This document shows, piece by piece, positions 15,230 through 23,724 of a DNA stretch of 45,659 bases. The notes under the pieces were generated by a model. The model saw only the letters and a program-made list of their open reading frames with translations. It was not told the DNA's origin and ran no database searches. Both the position numbers and the translations under genes were made by a program. This DNA comes from an uncultured Bacilli bacterium (lineage in GTDB: Bacteria; Bacillota_I; Bacilli_A; RF39; UBA660): assembly GCA_934167935.1 (NCBI GenBank), contig CAKPMH010000007.1, positions 1 to 45,659 on the forward strand, given 5' to 3'. Each line of letters starts with the position of its first letter. The first letter of the stretch is position 1.

Positions 15230-16420
15230 CTAATATCTACTAAAGTATGTTAATATACTTGATATATTTGACATAACATAATCTTTTTCACTTATTGTAT
15301 AATCTACATATAATGTATCTATTTTATTTTTTCCAATATATTCTTTTGTTTCATCACTATATTTATATTCTAACTTATAACTATATTTCATTTTTACAAC
15401 TAAACTAATTTTTTCTTCATTTGGTGATACAGATGTAATTTCAACATCATCAACTGTCATTTCTTTTAATTTAGAATAATCTGATTTTGTATAATCTTTT
15501 ATATAATTATAGCTTGTTTCTACATTACTTCTAACTTCTTCTGTAAATGAATCTTTTATATCATCGAAGCTTTTATCTTCTAATGCTGATTTATATAATA
15601 ATTCTAATTTTTCTTTAATTTCTTTTTCTAATTTTTCATTAGTTTTTTCATCTAATTTTAAATTACTAGTTCTATAAGTACCATAATTTCCATTTACTTT
15701 CAATTCACCAGATAATTTAACTCCAGATTTATATTCAACTGTTAAATTATATTTTCCTTTTAATATACTTGGAATCTTATATGAATCGTAATATGATGAA
15801 TATGATTCTTCTTTGTATTCATCACTTAATTCAATATCATTTATTTTAACAGTTGTATTTTTTGGTACTGAAATAGTATAATCTTTTGATACTAATTCAC
15901 TACTATCTACAGTCCAATTTTCAAAAAATAACCATTTTTTATTTTTATTTTTTGTTAATTTTACTAATTTAGTTTTTTCTTTAGATGATCCTTCTTCAAC
16001 ATATGTAATTACTACACTTGTACTTAAAGAATCATCTTTAGTTTCATCTTTTTTAACACTATAATTTGCCAATTTAATTTTTTCATTATTTTTAATGCTT
16101 TCTTCTAAAAGTTTTTTACTTACAAATTTACTTTCCTCTAAACTCATTGTATTATATAGTGTTTTTGCATCATTAGATGCATATGCCTTAAAATATTTTA
16201 AAGCTATTTTTTCAGGTTTAAATAAACTACCTAAATACATATAAATACCAACAAATATAACTGCAACTATAGCTATAACGCTAATAATTAATTTTGTTTT
16301 TTTATCCATTGGTTTTTTTGGCGCTACTTCTTTTGTTTCTTCTACTTCTAGTTTAGAACCACATTTTTCACAAAAAGCTGCACCTTTTTCATTTTTTGTT
16401 CCACATTCTCCACAAAACAT
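15230..16420 (-). CDS. TcaA/YvbJ-like zinc-ribbon membrane protein
   Basis: Order of parts: zinc ribbon CGECG (C3, C6) and CEKCG (C18, C21), a Lys-rich linker, one membrane helix (about 42-66), then a large outer part. The outer part holds repeated folds: a first domain after FKPEKIALKYFKAYAS, a PEGA-like beta stretch (PKNTTVKINDIEL ... ILKGKYNLTVEYKSG) and a C-terminal NTF2-like half. This is the layout of S. aureus TcaA (linked to teicoplanin susceptibility) and B. subtilis YvbJ. A role in sensing or guarding the cell wall is inferred from the family. AAGGAGG precedes the ATG. Confidence 0.75.
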   Translation of the reverse strand: MFCGECGTKNEKGAAFCEKCGSKLEVEETKEVAPKKPMDKKTKLIISVIAIVAVIFVGIYMYLGSLFKPEKIALKYFKAYASNDAKTLYNTMSLEESKFVSKKLLEESIKNNEKIKLANYSVKKDETKDDSLSTSVVITYVEEGSSKEKTKLVKLTKNKNKKWLFFENWTVDSSELVSKDYTISVPKNTTVKINDIELSDEYKEESYSSYYDSYKIPSILKGKYNLTVEYKSGVKLSGELKVNGNYGTYRTSNLKLDEKTNEKLEKEIKEKLELLYKSALEDKSFDDIKDSFTEEVRSNVETSYNYIKDYTKSDYSKLKEMTVDDVEITSVSPNEEKISLVVKMKYSYKLEYKYSDETKEYIGKNKIDTLYVDYTISEKDYVMSNISSILTYFSRY

Positions 16421-16440
16421 AATTTCTCCTCCTTATGATA

Positions 16441-16469
16441 AGTTTATATTTTTTTTTATTTTATGTCAA
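16441..16469 (-). promoter_or_regulatory. Promoter of the zinc-ribbon pair
   Basis: Consensus TTGACA (16464-16469), a 17-base spacer and TAAACT (16441-16446), 20 bases before the start of the TcaA-like gene. Confidence 0.6.
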
Positions 16470-16510
16470 TATCTGTTATAAAATATCATAAATTATCACA
16501 AATTTTACAC

Positions 16511-18319
16511 TTAAAAGCCACTTCTTTTAAATAACTTTTCTAATTCTTCTTTACTATAGTAAATTGTTGTTGGTCTACCATGAGGACAATTGAATGGATT
16601 TTTACATTTCCTTAAATCTTCTATTAGTTTTTCCATTTCTTCTTTTGTTATCTCTTCATTTGCTTTTATACTCATTTTACATGCTGTTGTTGCTGCTACA
16701 TGATTTCTAAATCTTCCTATATCAAAATTTTTCTCTTTTTCTATTACCATATCTATAATCATTTTAATCATTCCATTTAATTCATCTGGTTCGTATTCTC
16801 CACCTATCCAAGTTGGATGGGATTTTACTATAATTGAATTTATACCAAATGGTTCTATATCAAAATTCATATCTCTTAATAATTCTATATTTTCTTTTAA
16901 TATAATGTATTCAGCATTTGTAAATTCAAATGTTAGTGGAACTAGCATATCCATTTTATCATTACTTGGATTAGATAATCTATCTAATACTATTTCATAA
17001 TTTATTCTTTCTTTTGCGGCATGTTGATCTATTATATACATACCTGTATCACTCTGACAAATAATATATGTTCCATGTACTTCTCCAACTGGATACATTA
17101 TAGGCATTTTTTCATTTTCTAGTTCATTAATTTCATTTTTTTTATTCTCACTTATTATCAAATCTTCATTTATAAATAAATTATCTTCTTTTATATTATC
17201 AATTTCTTCGTTTACTGTTTCAGATGTTTCATTTACTTTTTCATATTTAATTTCATCTTCTTTTATATCAAAATTAAGTGTAAATGTTTCAATTTTTTTA
17301 CGTTCTTTTTCTTTTGCTTCTATATTTGGAATTAAATTTATATTTTTAATTTTATTTATTATTGAATTTTTTACAAGTTCAGTTAATGAATCAAAGTTAG
17401 AAAACTTTACATCCATTTTGGTAGGATGAATATTGACATCAACAAGAGCTGGATCTACTTCTATTTTAAGTACGATAATAGGATATCTGTTATCTGGTTT
17501 ATATGAATGGTATGAATCATTTATTGTTCTATTTAATTCTATATTTCTTACTACTCTATTATTTACAAGTGTTATCATCCCATTTTTATTTGATCTATGT
17601 ACTTCTGGCAGAGAAATATAACCTGATATTTTGTAGTCAAGATTTTCTCCTTCTATTTCTACCATTCTTTTTGCAATATCTACTCCATATATACATTTTA
17701 TGTTTTTAAGTAAGTTGTTAGAACCATCCGTATTTAAAAGTATATTTGAATCAGATATTAAAGTTATTTTTATTTCTGGATGTGTTAATGATATTTTGTT
17801 TACATAATCTGTTATACTTGCAAGTTCTGTATAATAACTTTTCAAGTGTTTAAGACGTGCTGGGGTATTAAAAAATAAATTTCTTACTTCTACAGTTGTT
17901 CCTTTTCTCAAATCTGCTTCTAAAACCTCTTCAATTTTTCCACCTACAACTTTTACTTCTGTTCCAATAATACCATTGCTCGTTTTTAAATTTACTTCAC
18001 TTACACTTGCAATAGACGCTAATGCTTCACCTCTAAATCCAAGTGTTTCTATGTTAAATAAATCATCTATATCTTTTATTTTACTTGTTGCATGAAGTGC
18101 AAAGCATAATATAGCATCTTCTTTATCCATTCCAATACCATTATCTGTTACTTTAATTAGTTTTGTCCCGGCTTCTTCTACTTCTATTTTTATCTCTGTA
18201 CTTTTAGCATCTATACTATTTTCTACTAATTCTTTTACTACGTTCATGCACCTTTCTACTACTTCTCCTGCAGCAATTTTATTAGATAACAATTCATCCA
18301 TTATATGTATTTTTCCCAT
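16511..18319 (-). CDS. mutL: DNA mismatch repair protein MutL
   Basis: Couples mismatch recognition by MutS to strand cutting. The N-terminal GHKL ATPase shows IAAGEVVE (15-22), ELVENSIDA (30-38), DNGIGM (59-64) and FRGEAL (95-100). A Glu/Asn-rich linker (about 335-405) leads to the C-terminal domain with DQHAAKERINYE (431-442), ACKMSIKA and CPHGRPT, the metal-binding endonuclease motifs of MutLs from bacteria lacking MutH. So this is a nicking MutL. Its usual partner mutS is not adjacent. The ATG at 18319 has AGGTGA and a close extended -10. Confidence 0.97.
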   Translation of the reverse strand: MGKIHIMDELLSNKIAAGEVVERCMNVVKELVENSIDAKSTEIKIEVEEAGTKLIKVTDNGIGMDKEDAILCFALHATSKIKDIDDLFNIETLGFRGEALASIASVSEVNLKTSNGIIGTEVKVVGGKIEEVLEADLRKGTTVEVRNLFFNTPARLKHLKSYYTELASITDYVNKISLTHPEIKITLISDSNILLNTDGSNNLLKNIKCIYGVDIAKRMVEIEGENLDYKISGYISLPEVHRSNKNGMITLVNNRVVRNIELNRTINDSYHSYKPDNRYPIIVLKIEVDPALVDVNIHPTKMDVKFSNFDSLTELVKNSIINKIKNINLIPNIEAKEKERKKIETFTLNFDIKEDEIKYEKVNETSETVNEEIDNIKEDNLFINEDLIISENKKNEINELENEKMPIMYPVGEVHGTYIICQSDTGMYIIDQHAAKERINYEIVLDRLSNPSNDKMDMLVPLTFEFTNAEYIILKENIELLRDMNFDIEPFGINSIIVKSHPTWIGGEYEPDELNGMIKMIIDMVIEKEKNFDIGRFRNHVAATTACKMSIKANEEITKEEMEKLIEDLRKCKNPFNCPHGRPTTIYYSKEELEKLFKRSGF

Positions 18320-18334
18320 ACTATCACCTAACTA

Positions 18335-18340
18335 ATTATA
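18335..18340 (-). promoter_or_regulatory. Extended -10 promoter of mutL
   Basis: TG-T-TATAAT (hexamer 18335-18340), 15 bases before the ATG, with AGGTGA between. Confidence 0.55.
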
Positions 18341-18389
18341 ACATTTATTTATAAAAAAAACTATAAACCTAAATATGAAAAAAACACAT

Positions 18390-18965
18390 TTATATTTTTA
18401 TAGATTCTACTTCTTTTTTTGAAAGTCCTGTTGATGATGTAATAACGTTAATATCAACATTGTTTTTTAATAAATTTTTAGCGATTTCTATTTGTCTATT
18501 ATGTTCTTTTTCTTTTAAAATTGTTTTTTGATGTTTTAATTGTTCTTTTAACTGTTTATCTAATTGTTCCTTTAACTGTTTGTTTAAATTTTCTTCTCTT
18601 TTCTTCAATTGTTCTTTTAATTTTTCTTCTTTTTCTTTAAACATTGAGACCATTTCATCATATTCACTTTTTAACTCTAAATCTCTTTTACTATTCATGT
18701 CAAATTCTATCATTACCTCATCATCTCCACTTAACCTTATTACTTCATCTACTAGTTTTGATGCACTTTTTTTACTCAATACTTTTTTTGATGATTTTAA
18801 ATTATTTTTGTCTAAATTTCTTTTTAATAGTTTTAAGTTTCCCTTTACTTCTTTTAATGGTATATCCATGTAAAAAACAATAAATTCTTCTAATAATGAT
18901 ATATTTTTTTCATTATTAAATACCTTTAACATCACATCATATGTCATTGGTATTATTTTTTTCAT
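18390..18965 (-). CDS. Rpn-family PD-(D/E)XK nuclease/transposase-like protein, shortened
   Basis: The start (IIPMTYDVMLKVFNNEKNIS) and the following EEFIVFYMDIP match the opening of Rpn recombination-promoting nucleases. DEVMIEFDMN (about 87-96) fits the strand with the catalytic acid. The long middle part of full-length relatives (about 280-300 aa) is largely missing: residues 105-155 are a Lys/Glu/Gln coiled coil (KEQLKKREENLNKQLKEQLD), followed by the typical tail AKNLLKNN...TGLSKKEV. At 191 aa it may be an internally deleted, inactive form. AAAGGACG precedes the ATG. A 26-bp palindrome lies 80 bases upstream, as at the remnant near 245. Confidence 0.65.
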   Translation of the reverse strand: MKKIIPMTYDVMLKVFNNEKNISLLEEFIVFYMDIPLKEVKGNLKLLKRNLDKNNLKSSKKVLSKKSASKLVDEVIRLSGDDEVMIEFDMNSKRDLELKSEYDEMVSMFKEKEEKLKEQLKKREENLNKQLKEQLDKQLKEQLKHQKTILKEKEHNRQIEIAKNLLKNNVDINVITSSTGLSKKEVESIKI

Positions 18966-19044
18966 ATTTCACGTCCTTTAAGGGCATAATATCATACTCA
19001 AAACATTATTACAAATCACACTTTTTTCTTTTTTTAAAGAAAAA

Positions 19045-19070
19045 ATAACAGATTTTTTTTATCTGTTATA
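19045..19070. repeat. 26-bp palindrome, copy 2 (terminator)
   Basis: Identical to 245-270. Here the minus strand stem (ATAACAGAT/ATCTGTTAT) is followed by TTTTTTC, so it can end the metallopeptidase transcript. Confidence 0.75.
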
Positions 19071-19147
19071 ATAATGTTTATTTTATACTTATAAAACTAT
19101 ACAAATATTCAAAAATATACAATTTTAAATTTTTTTATTTATATTAA

Positions 19148-20152
19148 TTATATTTTCTTTATATATTTTTTCAACGTTTCTCCTTCTAATATTTTTTCTT
19201 TATCTAAATTATATTTTTTCATTAAATCCATAGGATTTTTAATTTTGTTTTTGTTTTTTGAAAAATCATTTATTATATATTTTCCATATTCCATATCTTC
19301 ACTATATATGTTATAAAACTCTAATGCTAAAATTATTCCATATGCATAATCTAAAATAGAATATATTTGGTAATACTTTTGCTTAAAGTCAATATTATTT
19401 ATTATATTTTCATTTAATAAATTTTCTAAATCAGTTAATGAATCATACAAATCTTCTATAAAACCATATTTTACATTTTTACGGTCTTTTTTATCTTCTA
19501 TATAATCATAAAATACAATTTCTAAATAATGAGAATATATTTCATTTAAATAGTTGTTTTTTAAATAACTATTATTTAAATCATATAAATGCCCTATTTC
19601 ATGAACTAATGTTACAGATGTGAATATAGAGTTTAAATCCTCTACTAAAATATATGAACTAAAGTTTTTTCCAGCTACTGTTAAGCCTGTACATTCTAGA
19701 GAATTTTCATTTAAATATATAAATTTATTCATTTCTACGCATTTTTTAAATTTTCTTAAAATATTTCTATCATAATACTTTAAAAAATTTAAAACTAGTT
19801 TTGTTGTATCATTTCTTTTCATATATTCTACATCATATTTAAAAGTTTTATCTTCTAAAGAATCTATTATATATTTATAGTTATCTACAAGTTCACTATT
19901 ATATTCATAATTATTTAAGTAGAAATTTTTTTCTTTTTTTAACAATTCTATTTCTTTTAGAAAAAATAATTTAAAATCATAATTATATTTATTAAAATCA
20001 GTTTCTAAGCATAATATATTTGCTAAATTATCAAGTAATGATAAATCTCTTACTAATGTATTATATTTTTTTATTGATTTTGTTTTATCTAATTGATTTA
20101 GTATTTTTAATAAATCATTTTGTATTTCGTATTTCATCTTTTTGTCCGTCAT
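19148..20152 (-). CDS. M3-like zinc metallopeptidase (divergent)
   Basis: A 334-residue soluble helical protein with HEIGHLYD at 184-191, the HExxH zinc motif. NEIYSHYLEIV follows at 203-213, where Glu204 or Glu211 could be the third ligand, about as far away as in M3 oligopeptidases (gluzincins). The rest is very Lys/Asn/Tyr-rich and diverged, and much shorter than PepF/oligoendopeptidase F (about 560-600 aa). A small peptidase role in the cytoplasm is likely, with unknown substrate. AAGGTGA precedes the ATG at 20152; TATAAT is 18 bases upstream. Confidence 0.65.
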   Translation of the reverse strand: MTDKKMKYEIQNDLLKILNQLDKTKSIKKYNTLVRDLSLLDNLANILCLETDFNKYNYDFKLFFLKEIELLKKEKNFYLNNYEYNSELVDNYKYIIDSLEDKTFKYDVEYMKRNDTTKLVLNFLKYYDRNILRKFKKCVEMNKFIYLNENSLECTGLTVAGKNFSSYILVEDLNSIFTSVTLVHEIGHLYDLNNSYLKNNYLNEIYSHYLEIVFYDYIEDKKDRKNVKYGFIEDLYDSLTDLENLLNENIINNIDFKQKYYQIYSILDYAYGIILALEFYNIYSEDMEYGKYIINDFSKNKNKIKNPMDLMKKYNLDKEKILEGETLKKYIKKI

Positions 20153-20245
20153 AATTTCACCTTTTTAAATATTATAGATTTTTTTTTTTGAATGTCAATT
20201 AGTATAACAAATTTAAAAATACATAATATAGTTATAGGTGTTTAT

Positions 20246-20719
20246 ATGAATATAAGTTTATATTTTTTAATTTTTATTTCTAAAGTAATAGAAAATGGAA
20301 TTTCTACACTAAGACTTATTGTAGTTGCTAATGGTAAGAAAATACTTGGTGCTTTTTTACAATTTATTGTATCACTTGTTTGGGTCATGGTAACCGGTGT
20401 TGTTGTAACTAATTTATTAAGTGATCCTTTAAAAGTTGTGTTTTTTGCACTTGGTTCTTTGGTTGGTTCTTATATAGGAAGTATAATTGAAGAAAAAATA
20501 GCACTTGGTGATATTTTAATTAATTGTATTACTGATAATTTAAATATTGATAATTATATTAATTCAATTGGTTATAAAACTTCTATTATAAAAACAAATA
20601 ATACAAATATTATATTATTTGTTATTCCAAGAAAAGAGAAAGAGAATATAATTAATAATATTAAAAAAATAGATAATAATATTTTAATATATAGTGAAAA
20701 GGTCAAGAATTTTTCTTAA
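20246..20719 (+). CDS. UPF0316 (YebE-like, DUF5698/DUF2179) membrane protein
   Basis: With the ATG at 20246 (AGGTG 5 bases before it; the in-frame codons from 20192 lack a ribosome site) the protein has 157 residues. Helices 1-3 with ENGISTLRLIVVANGKKILGA, then VVVTNLLSDP and GSYIGSIIEEKIALGD, match UPF0316. The C-terminal half is the soluble DUF2179-like domain (YKTSIIKTNNTNIILFVIPR). Function is unknown for the family; ligand sensing by the soluble domain has been suggested. It is divergent from the metallopeptidase gene. Confidence 0.8.
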   Translation: MNISLYFLIFISKVIENGISTLRLIVVANGKKILGAFLQFIVSLVWVMVTGVVVTNLLSDPLKVVFFALGSLVGSYIGSIIEEKIALGDILINCITDNLNIDNYINSIGYKTSIIKTNNTNIILFVIPRKEKENIINNIKKIDNNILIYSEKVKNFS

Positions 20720-20727
20720 CCTTTTTT
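20697..20727 (+). terminator. Terminator of the UPF0316 gene
   Basis: AGGTcAAGA / TCTTaACCT, one mismatch, then seven T. It overlaps the stop codon. Confidence 0.7.
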
Positions 20728-20739
20728 TAGTTTTTAAAT

Positions 20740-21168
20740 TTATAAATATTTTTTAAGTTTTTCTACATATTTTTCTTGCATATCAACATATTCTTCTATT
20801 ATTTTTGTTATTTTTTTATCAATATTTTTATTATTTAATATTTTTCTTCCTTCTATTATTCCCATGTTAGTTCCTTGAAGTAAAATTTCAGCTATTTTGG
20901 ATGTACTTGTATTTGTCATTGTTTTCATATTTATTGAAGACCATGTCATAACTTTTGTCATCACATTTGTTTCATGTGGATTAGATTCACTATATTCTTT
21001 ATATATATTATCTATTTCTTTTTTTATTTTTTCATATTCTTTATATTGATCTTTTACTAATTTTTTAAAATCTTTTTCTTCTATTTTTTCTATTATATCT
21101 TTAGTTGCATCCATTCCCATAGTTGTTCCTTTACTTATTTCATCTAATGCGTTTTTATTTTCTTCCAT
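20740..21168 (-). CDS. Helical-bundle protein of unknown function
   Basis: 142 residues from the ATG at 21168 (AAAGGA before it; another ATG lies at 21183). It looks like an all-helical, ferritin-like bundle: charged heptads, PHETNVMTKVMTWSSINMKTM in the middle and GTNMGIIEGRKIL near the end. No clear di-iron EExxH motif. I know similar short proteins only as uncharacterised in low-GC Firmicutes. A terminator ends right at its ribosome site, so expression may depend on read-through or a hidden promoter. Confidence 0.65.
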   Translation of the reverse strand: MEENKNALDEISKGTTMGMDATKDIIEKIEEKDFKKLVKDQYKEYEKIKKEIDNIYKEYSESNPHETNVMTKVMTWSSINMKTMTNTSTSKIAEILLQGTNMGIIEGRKILNNKNIDKKITKIIEEYVDMQEKYVEKLKKYL

Positions 21169-21184
21169 ATCTATTCCTTTCATT

Positions 21185-21209
21185 TTAAAAAGTCTCTATT
21201 TGAGACTTT
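21185..21209 (-). terminator. Terminator between two small genes
   Basis: AAGTCTC / GAGACTT with a 5-base loop and TTTTT on the minus strand. The T-run touches the start region of the helical-bundle gene. Confidence 0.75.
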
Positions 21210-21211
21210 CA

Positions 21212-21361
21212 TTACATCATATCTTCTAGCATATTTTTTTCTTTTTTTATAATTTTATTTTTTACTTTATTTATTTCTTTTGACATTGGTTTTTTATATT
21301 TTTGATATGCTAAAACAGCTCCTGCACCCATCATCATGTATGCTATATCCATTTTTTTCAT
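21212..21361 (-). CDS. Small protein with one membrane helix, 49 aa
   Basis: ATG at 21361 follows AGGGTGA. The product starts MKKMDIAYMMMGAGAVLAYQ, a single short hydrophobic stretch with small residues, then a basic Lys/Asn-rich tail. It resembles short YtxH-type membrane-anchored peptides, without clear homology. It is bracketed by the recD2 terminator upstream and its own terminator downstream. Confidence 0.55.
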   Translation of the reverse strand: MKKMDIAYMMMGAGAVLAYQKYKKPMSKEINKVKNKIIKKEKNMLEDMM

Positions 21362-21391
21362 TTAATCACCCTCTTGCTAAAAAATATGAAT

Positions 21392-21417
21392 AAACGTATG
21401 CTTTTATACATACGTTT
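21392..21417 (-). terminator. Terminator after recD2
   Basis: AAACGTATG / CATACGTTT, 9 bp with an 8-base loop, followed by AT-rich sequence with six T a few bases on. Confidence 0.7.
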
Positions 21418-21431
21418 ATATTTTACACATT

Positions 21432-23648
21432 TTATTGTTCTTTATACATTTTTTCTAATTTTTCTTTCAATGTTGTTTTTCTATACTCTTCCATTTTATT
21501 ATTTATACCATTTTTAAATGCTTCTTCTTCACCTATTATTATTAATTTTCTTTTAGCTCTTGTTACTCCTGTATATATTAATTTTTTATATAACATTCTT
21601 TTATAATTATGACTCATTAAAAGTACTACTGTATCAAATTCACTTCCTTGTGATTTATGGACACTTATAATATATCCATGTTTTATTTTATTAAAATCAT
21701 TTGGTAAAAATTTTACTACATTTGAGTCAAAATCAATATATATTTCATTTTTTTTGCTTTTAGATGTGCTACTTTCTTTTATATACTTTATTACTCCAAT
21801 ATCTCCATTATATACATTTTCATCTGGTAAATTTGTAAGCAGTAATATTTTATCATTTTCCCTAAAAATTATATCTCCTACTTTAATTTCTCTTTTAAAT
21901 TCATCTTTAGGATTAAATATATTTTGTAATTCTTTATTTATATTATCTATACCATTTACTCCTACATACATTGGTGCCATTATTTGAACCTTTTTATAAT
22001 CATATTCTTTTTCTATTAGTATATTTGATAATTCTTTTAGTGTTTTTATAATTAAATTACTACTACAATTTAAAAAAGTATAATCATCTGTTGTTTTATA
22101 AAAATCTTCACTTAAATTATTTTCTTTTATTTGATTTGCAAGTACTGGAATATATGAGTTATCACTTTGTCTATATAAATAATTTAATTTAACGGTATTT
22201 ATAACATTGCTTTCTATTAAATCTTTTAATATTTGTCCTATTCCAACACTTGGTAATTGATTATAATCACCTACAAGTATTAATTTTATATTGTTTGTAA
22301 GTCCCTTAAATAAACTACTTAATAAATTGATATCTATCATACTTGTTTCATCTATTATTATTAAGTTTTGAAAATTTTTATTAAATTCATTTACATTAAA
22401 TGAATTTGCTTCTTTATTCCATTTTAAAAATCTATGTATAGTTGATGCTTTTAAATTTGTTGATTCACTCATTCTTTTGCTTGCACGACCAGTTGGAGCG
22501 AGTAAAGCTATTTTATCATCTATTTCTCTATCTTTTAATTTATTTATTTTAATATATAAATCTACAATAGCTTTTATTATTGTAGTTTTTCCTGTTCCTG
22601 GTCCTCCAGTTATTATCGTTATATTATAAAGTAGTGCACTTTTTATGGCATCTATTTGTTCTTTATTATATGTTATTTCATTACATCTTTGTAATTCTTC
22701 TATTAATTTATCTATATCTTTTATTTTTTCATTTGGTTTTTCTATTAAATACTTAATTTTATCAACTATATTTTGTTCTGCATCATATAATTCTTTTATA
22801 TAATACTTTTCTTCTTCTTTTACTATTTTACCTTCATACCTTAATTCATCTATATAATTAATGAAATCATTTTCTTCTATTTCTATATTTAGGTATGATA
22901 AAACATTATTTTTTATTTCTTCAAAATTTAGATATGTATCCTTATTTTGAAAGCTTAAATTTTTCATTATATAAAATATACATGCTTTTATTCTTTCAAT
23001 ACTAGTTTCATTTGTTAATTTTTTATTTATTTCATCTATTTTTAAAAATGATATATCTAAATCACTATCTAGTATACTATATATATTTTGTTCAATTTTC
23101 ATAATAGTATCACTTTTATATTTATTATAAATTAAAAGGGAATCTTTCATACTAAACCCTATTTCTGTTAAATATACGATTGTTTTATGGCTTTCTTCAT
23201 ATTTATTCAAAGTATCTATTATTACTTTTGCTTTTTTATCAGTTAGTGTAGGAACTAAGTTTAAACATTCACTTTCTTCTAAAATTCTATCTAATGTATT
23301 ATCACCTAGTGTTTCTACTATTTTAGTAGCAAGTTTTTTTCCAATTCCTTTAAATAAATCACTTGATAAAAATTCTATAATAGAATCTTTATCTTCTGGT
23401 TTAACTCTTTCATATGATTTTACATCATACTGAAAACCATATTTTATATGTTCTATTGCTTCTCCTTTGAATATATATCTATCATCTTCATTTAATTGGG
23501 CAAAATTACCTTTAAATGTTATTGTTTTATTTAAATAAAATTCAACTTCTTTATCATTTGTCTCTTCTACTTTAAATAATCCAATTATAAATCCTTTATC
23601 ATTTTTATATATTGCTCTTTTATATATTCCTTTTATATAACTTAGCAT
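21432..23648 (-). CDS. recD2: RecD2-type ATP-dependent DNA helicase
   Basis: A 5'-3' helicase found without RecBC, active in repair and replication fork maintenance. The N-terminal OB and helix-hairpin-helix region (1-160: FKGIGKKLATKIVETLGD) is followed by a winged-helix part and the SF1 motor. Motor motifs: Walker A GGPGTGKTT (348-356), APTGRASKRMSE, TIHRFLKW, IIDETSMID, LVGDYNQLPSVG, LNYLYRQS, HGYIISVHKSQGSEFD and YTGVTRAKRKL. The length (738) suits the family. Its own promoter is strong. Confidence 0.96.
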   Translation of the reverse strand: MLSYIKGIYKRAIYKNDKGFIIGLFKVEETNDKEVEFYLNKTITFKGNFAQLNEDDRYIFKGEAIEHIKYGFQYDVKSYERVKPEDKDSIIEFLSSDLFKGIGKKLATKIVETLGDNTLDRILEESECLNLVPTLTDKKAKVIIDTLNKYEESHKTIVYLTEIGFSMKDSLLIYNKYKSDTIMKIEQNIYSILDSDLDISFLKIDEINKKLTNETSIERIKACIFYIMKNLSFQNKDTYLNFEEIKNNVLSYLNIEIEENDFINYIDELRYEGKIVKEEEKYYIKELYDAEQNIVDKIKYLIEKPNEKIKDIDKLIEELQRCNEITYNKEQIDAIKSALLYNITIITGGPGTGKTTIIKAIVDLYIKINKLKDREIDDKIALLAPTGRASKRMSESTNLKASTIHRFLKWNKEANSFNVNEFNKNFQNLIIIDETSMIDINLLSSLFKGLTNNIKLILVGDYNQLPSVGIGQILKDLIESNVINTVKLNYLYRQSDNSYIPVLANQIKENNLSEDFYKTTDDYTFLNCSSNLIIKTLKELSNILIEKEYDYKKVQIMAPMYVGVNGIDNINKELQNIFNPKDEFKREIKVGDIIFRENDKILLLTNLPDENVYNGDIGVIKYIKESSTSKSKKNEIYIDFDSNVVKFLPNDFNKIKHGYIISVHKSQGSEFDTVVLLMSHNYKRMLYKKLIYTGVTRAKRKLIIIGEEEAFKNGINNKMEEYRKTTLKEKLEKMYKEQ

Positions 23649-23663
23649 GTTATCACCTAATAA

Positions 23664-23692
23664 ATTATAGCATACACTTGTTTGTATTACAA
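23664..23692 (-). promoter_or_regulatory. Promoter of recD2
   Basis: TTGTAA (23687-23692), 17 bases, TATAAT (23664-23669) with an extended TGc. Only 15 bases separate the -10 from the ATG, and AGGTGA lies in between. Confidence 0.7.
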
Positions 23693-23708
23693 TCTTTTTA
23701 AAAGAAAA

Positions 23709-23724
23709 AAAGCTTATTAGCTTA
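23709..23724 (-). terminator. Terminator of the repeat-bearing membrane gene
   Basis: AAGCT-AATA-AGCTT with TTTTTC on the minus strand, overlapping the stop codon region. Confidence 0.6.
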
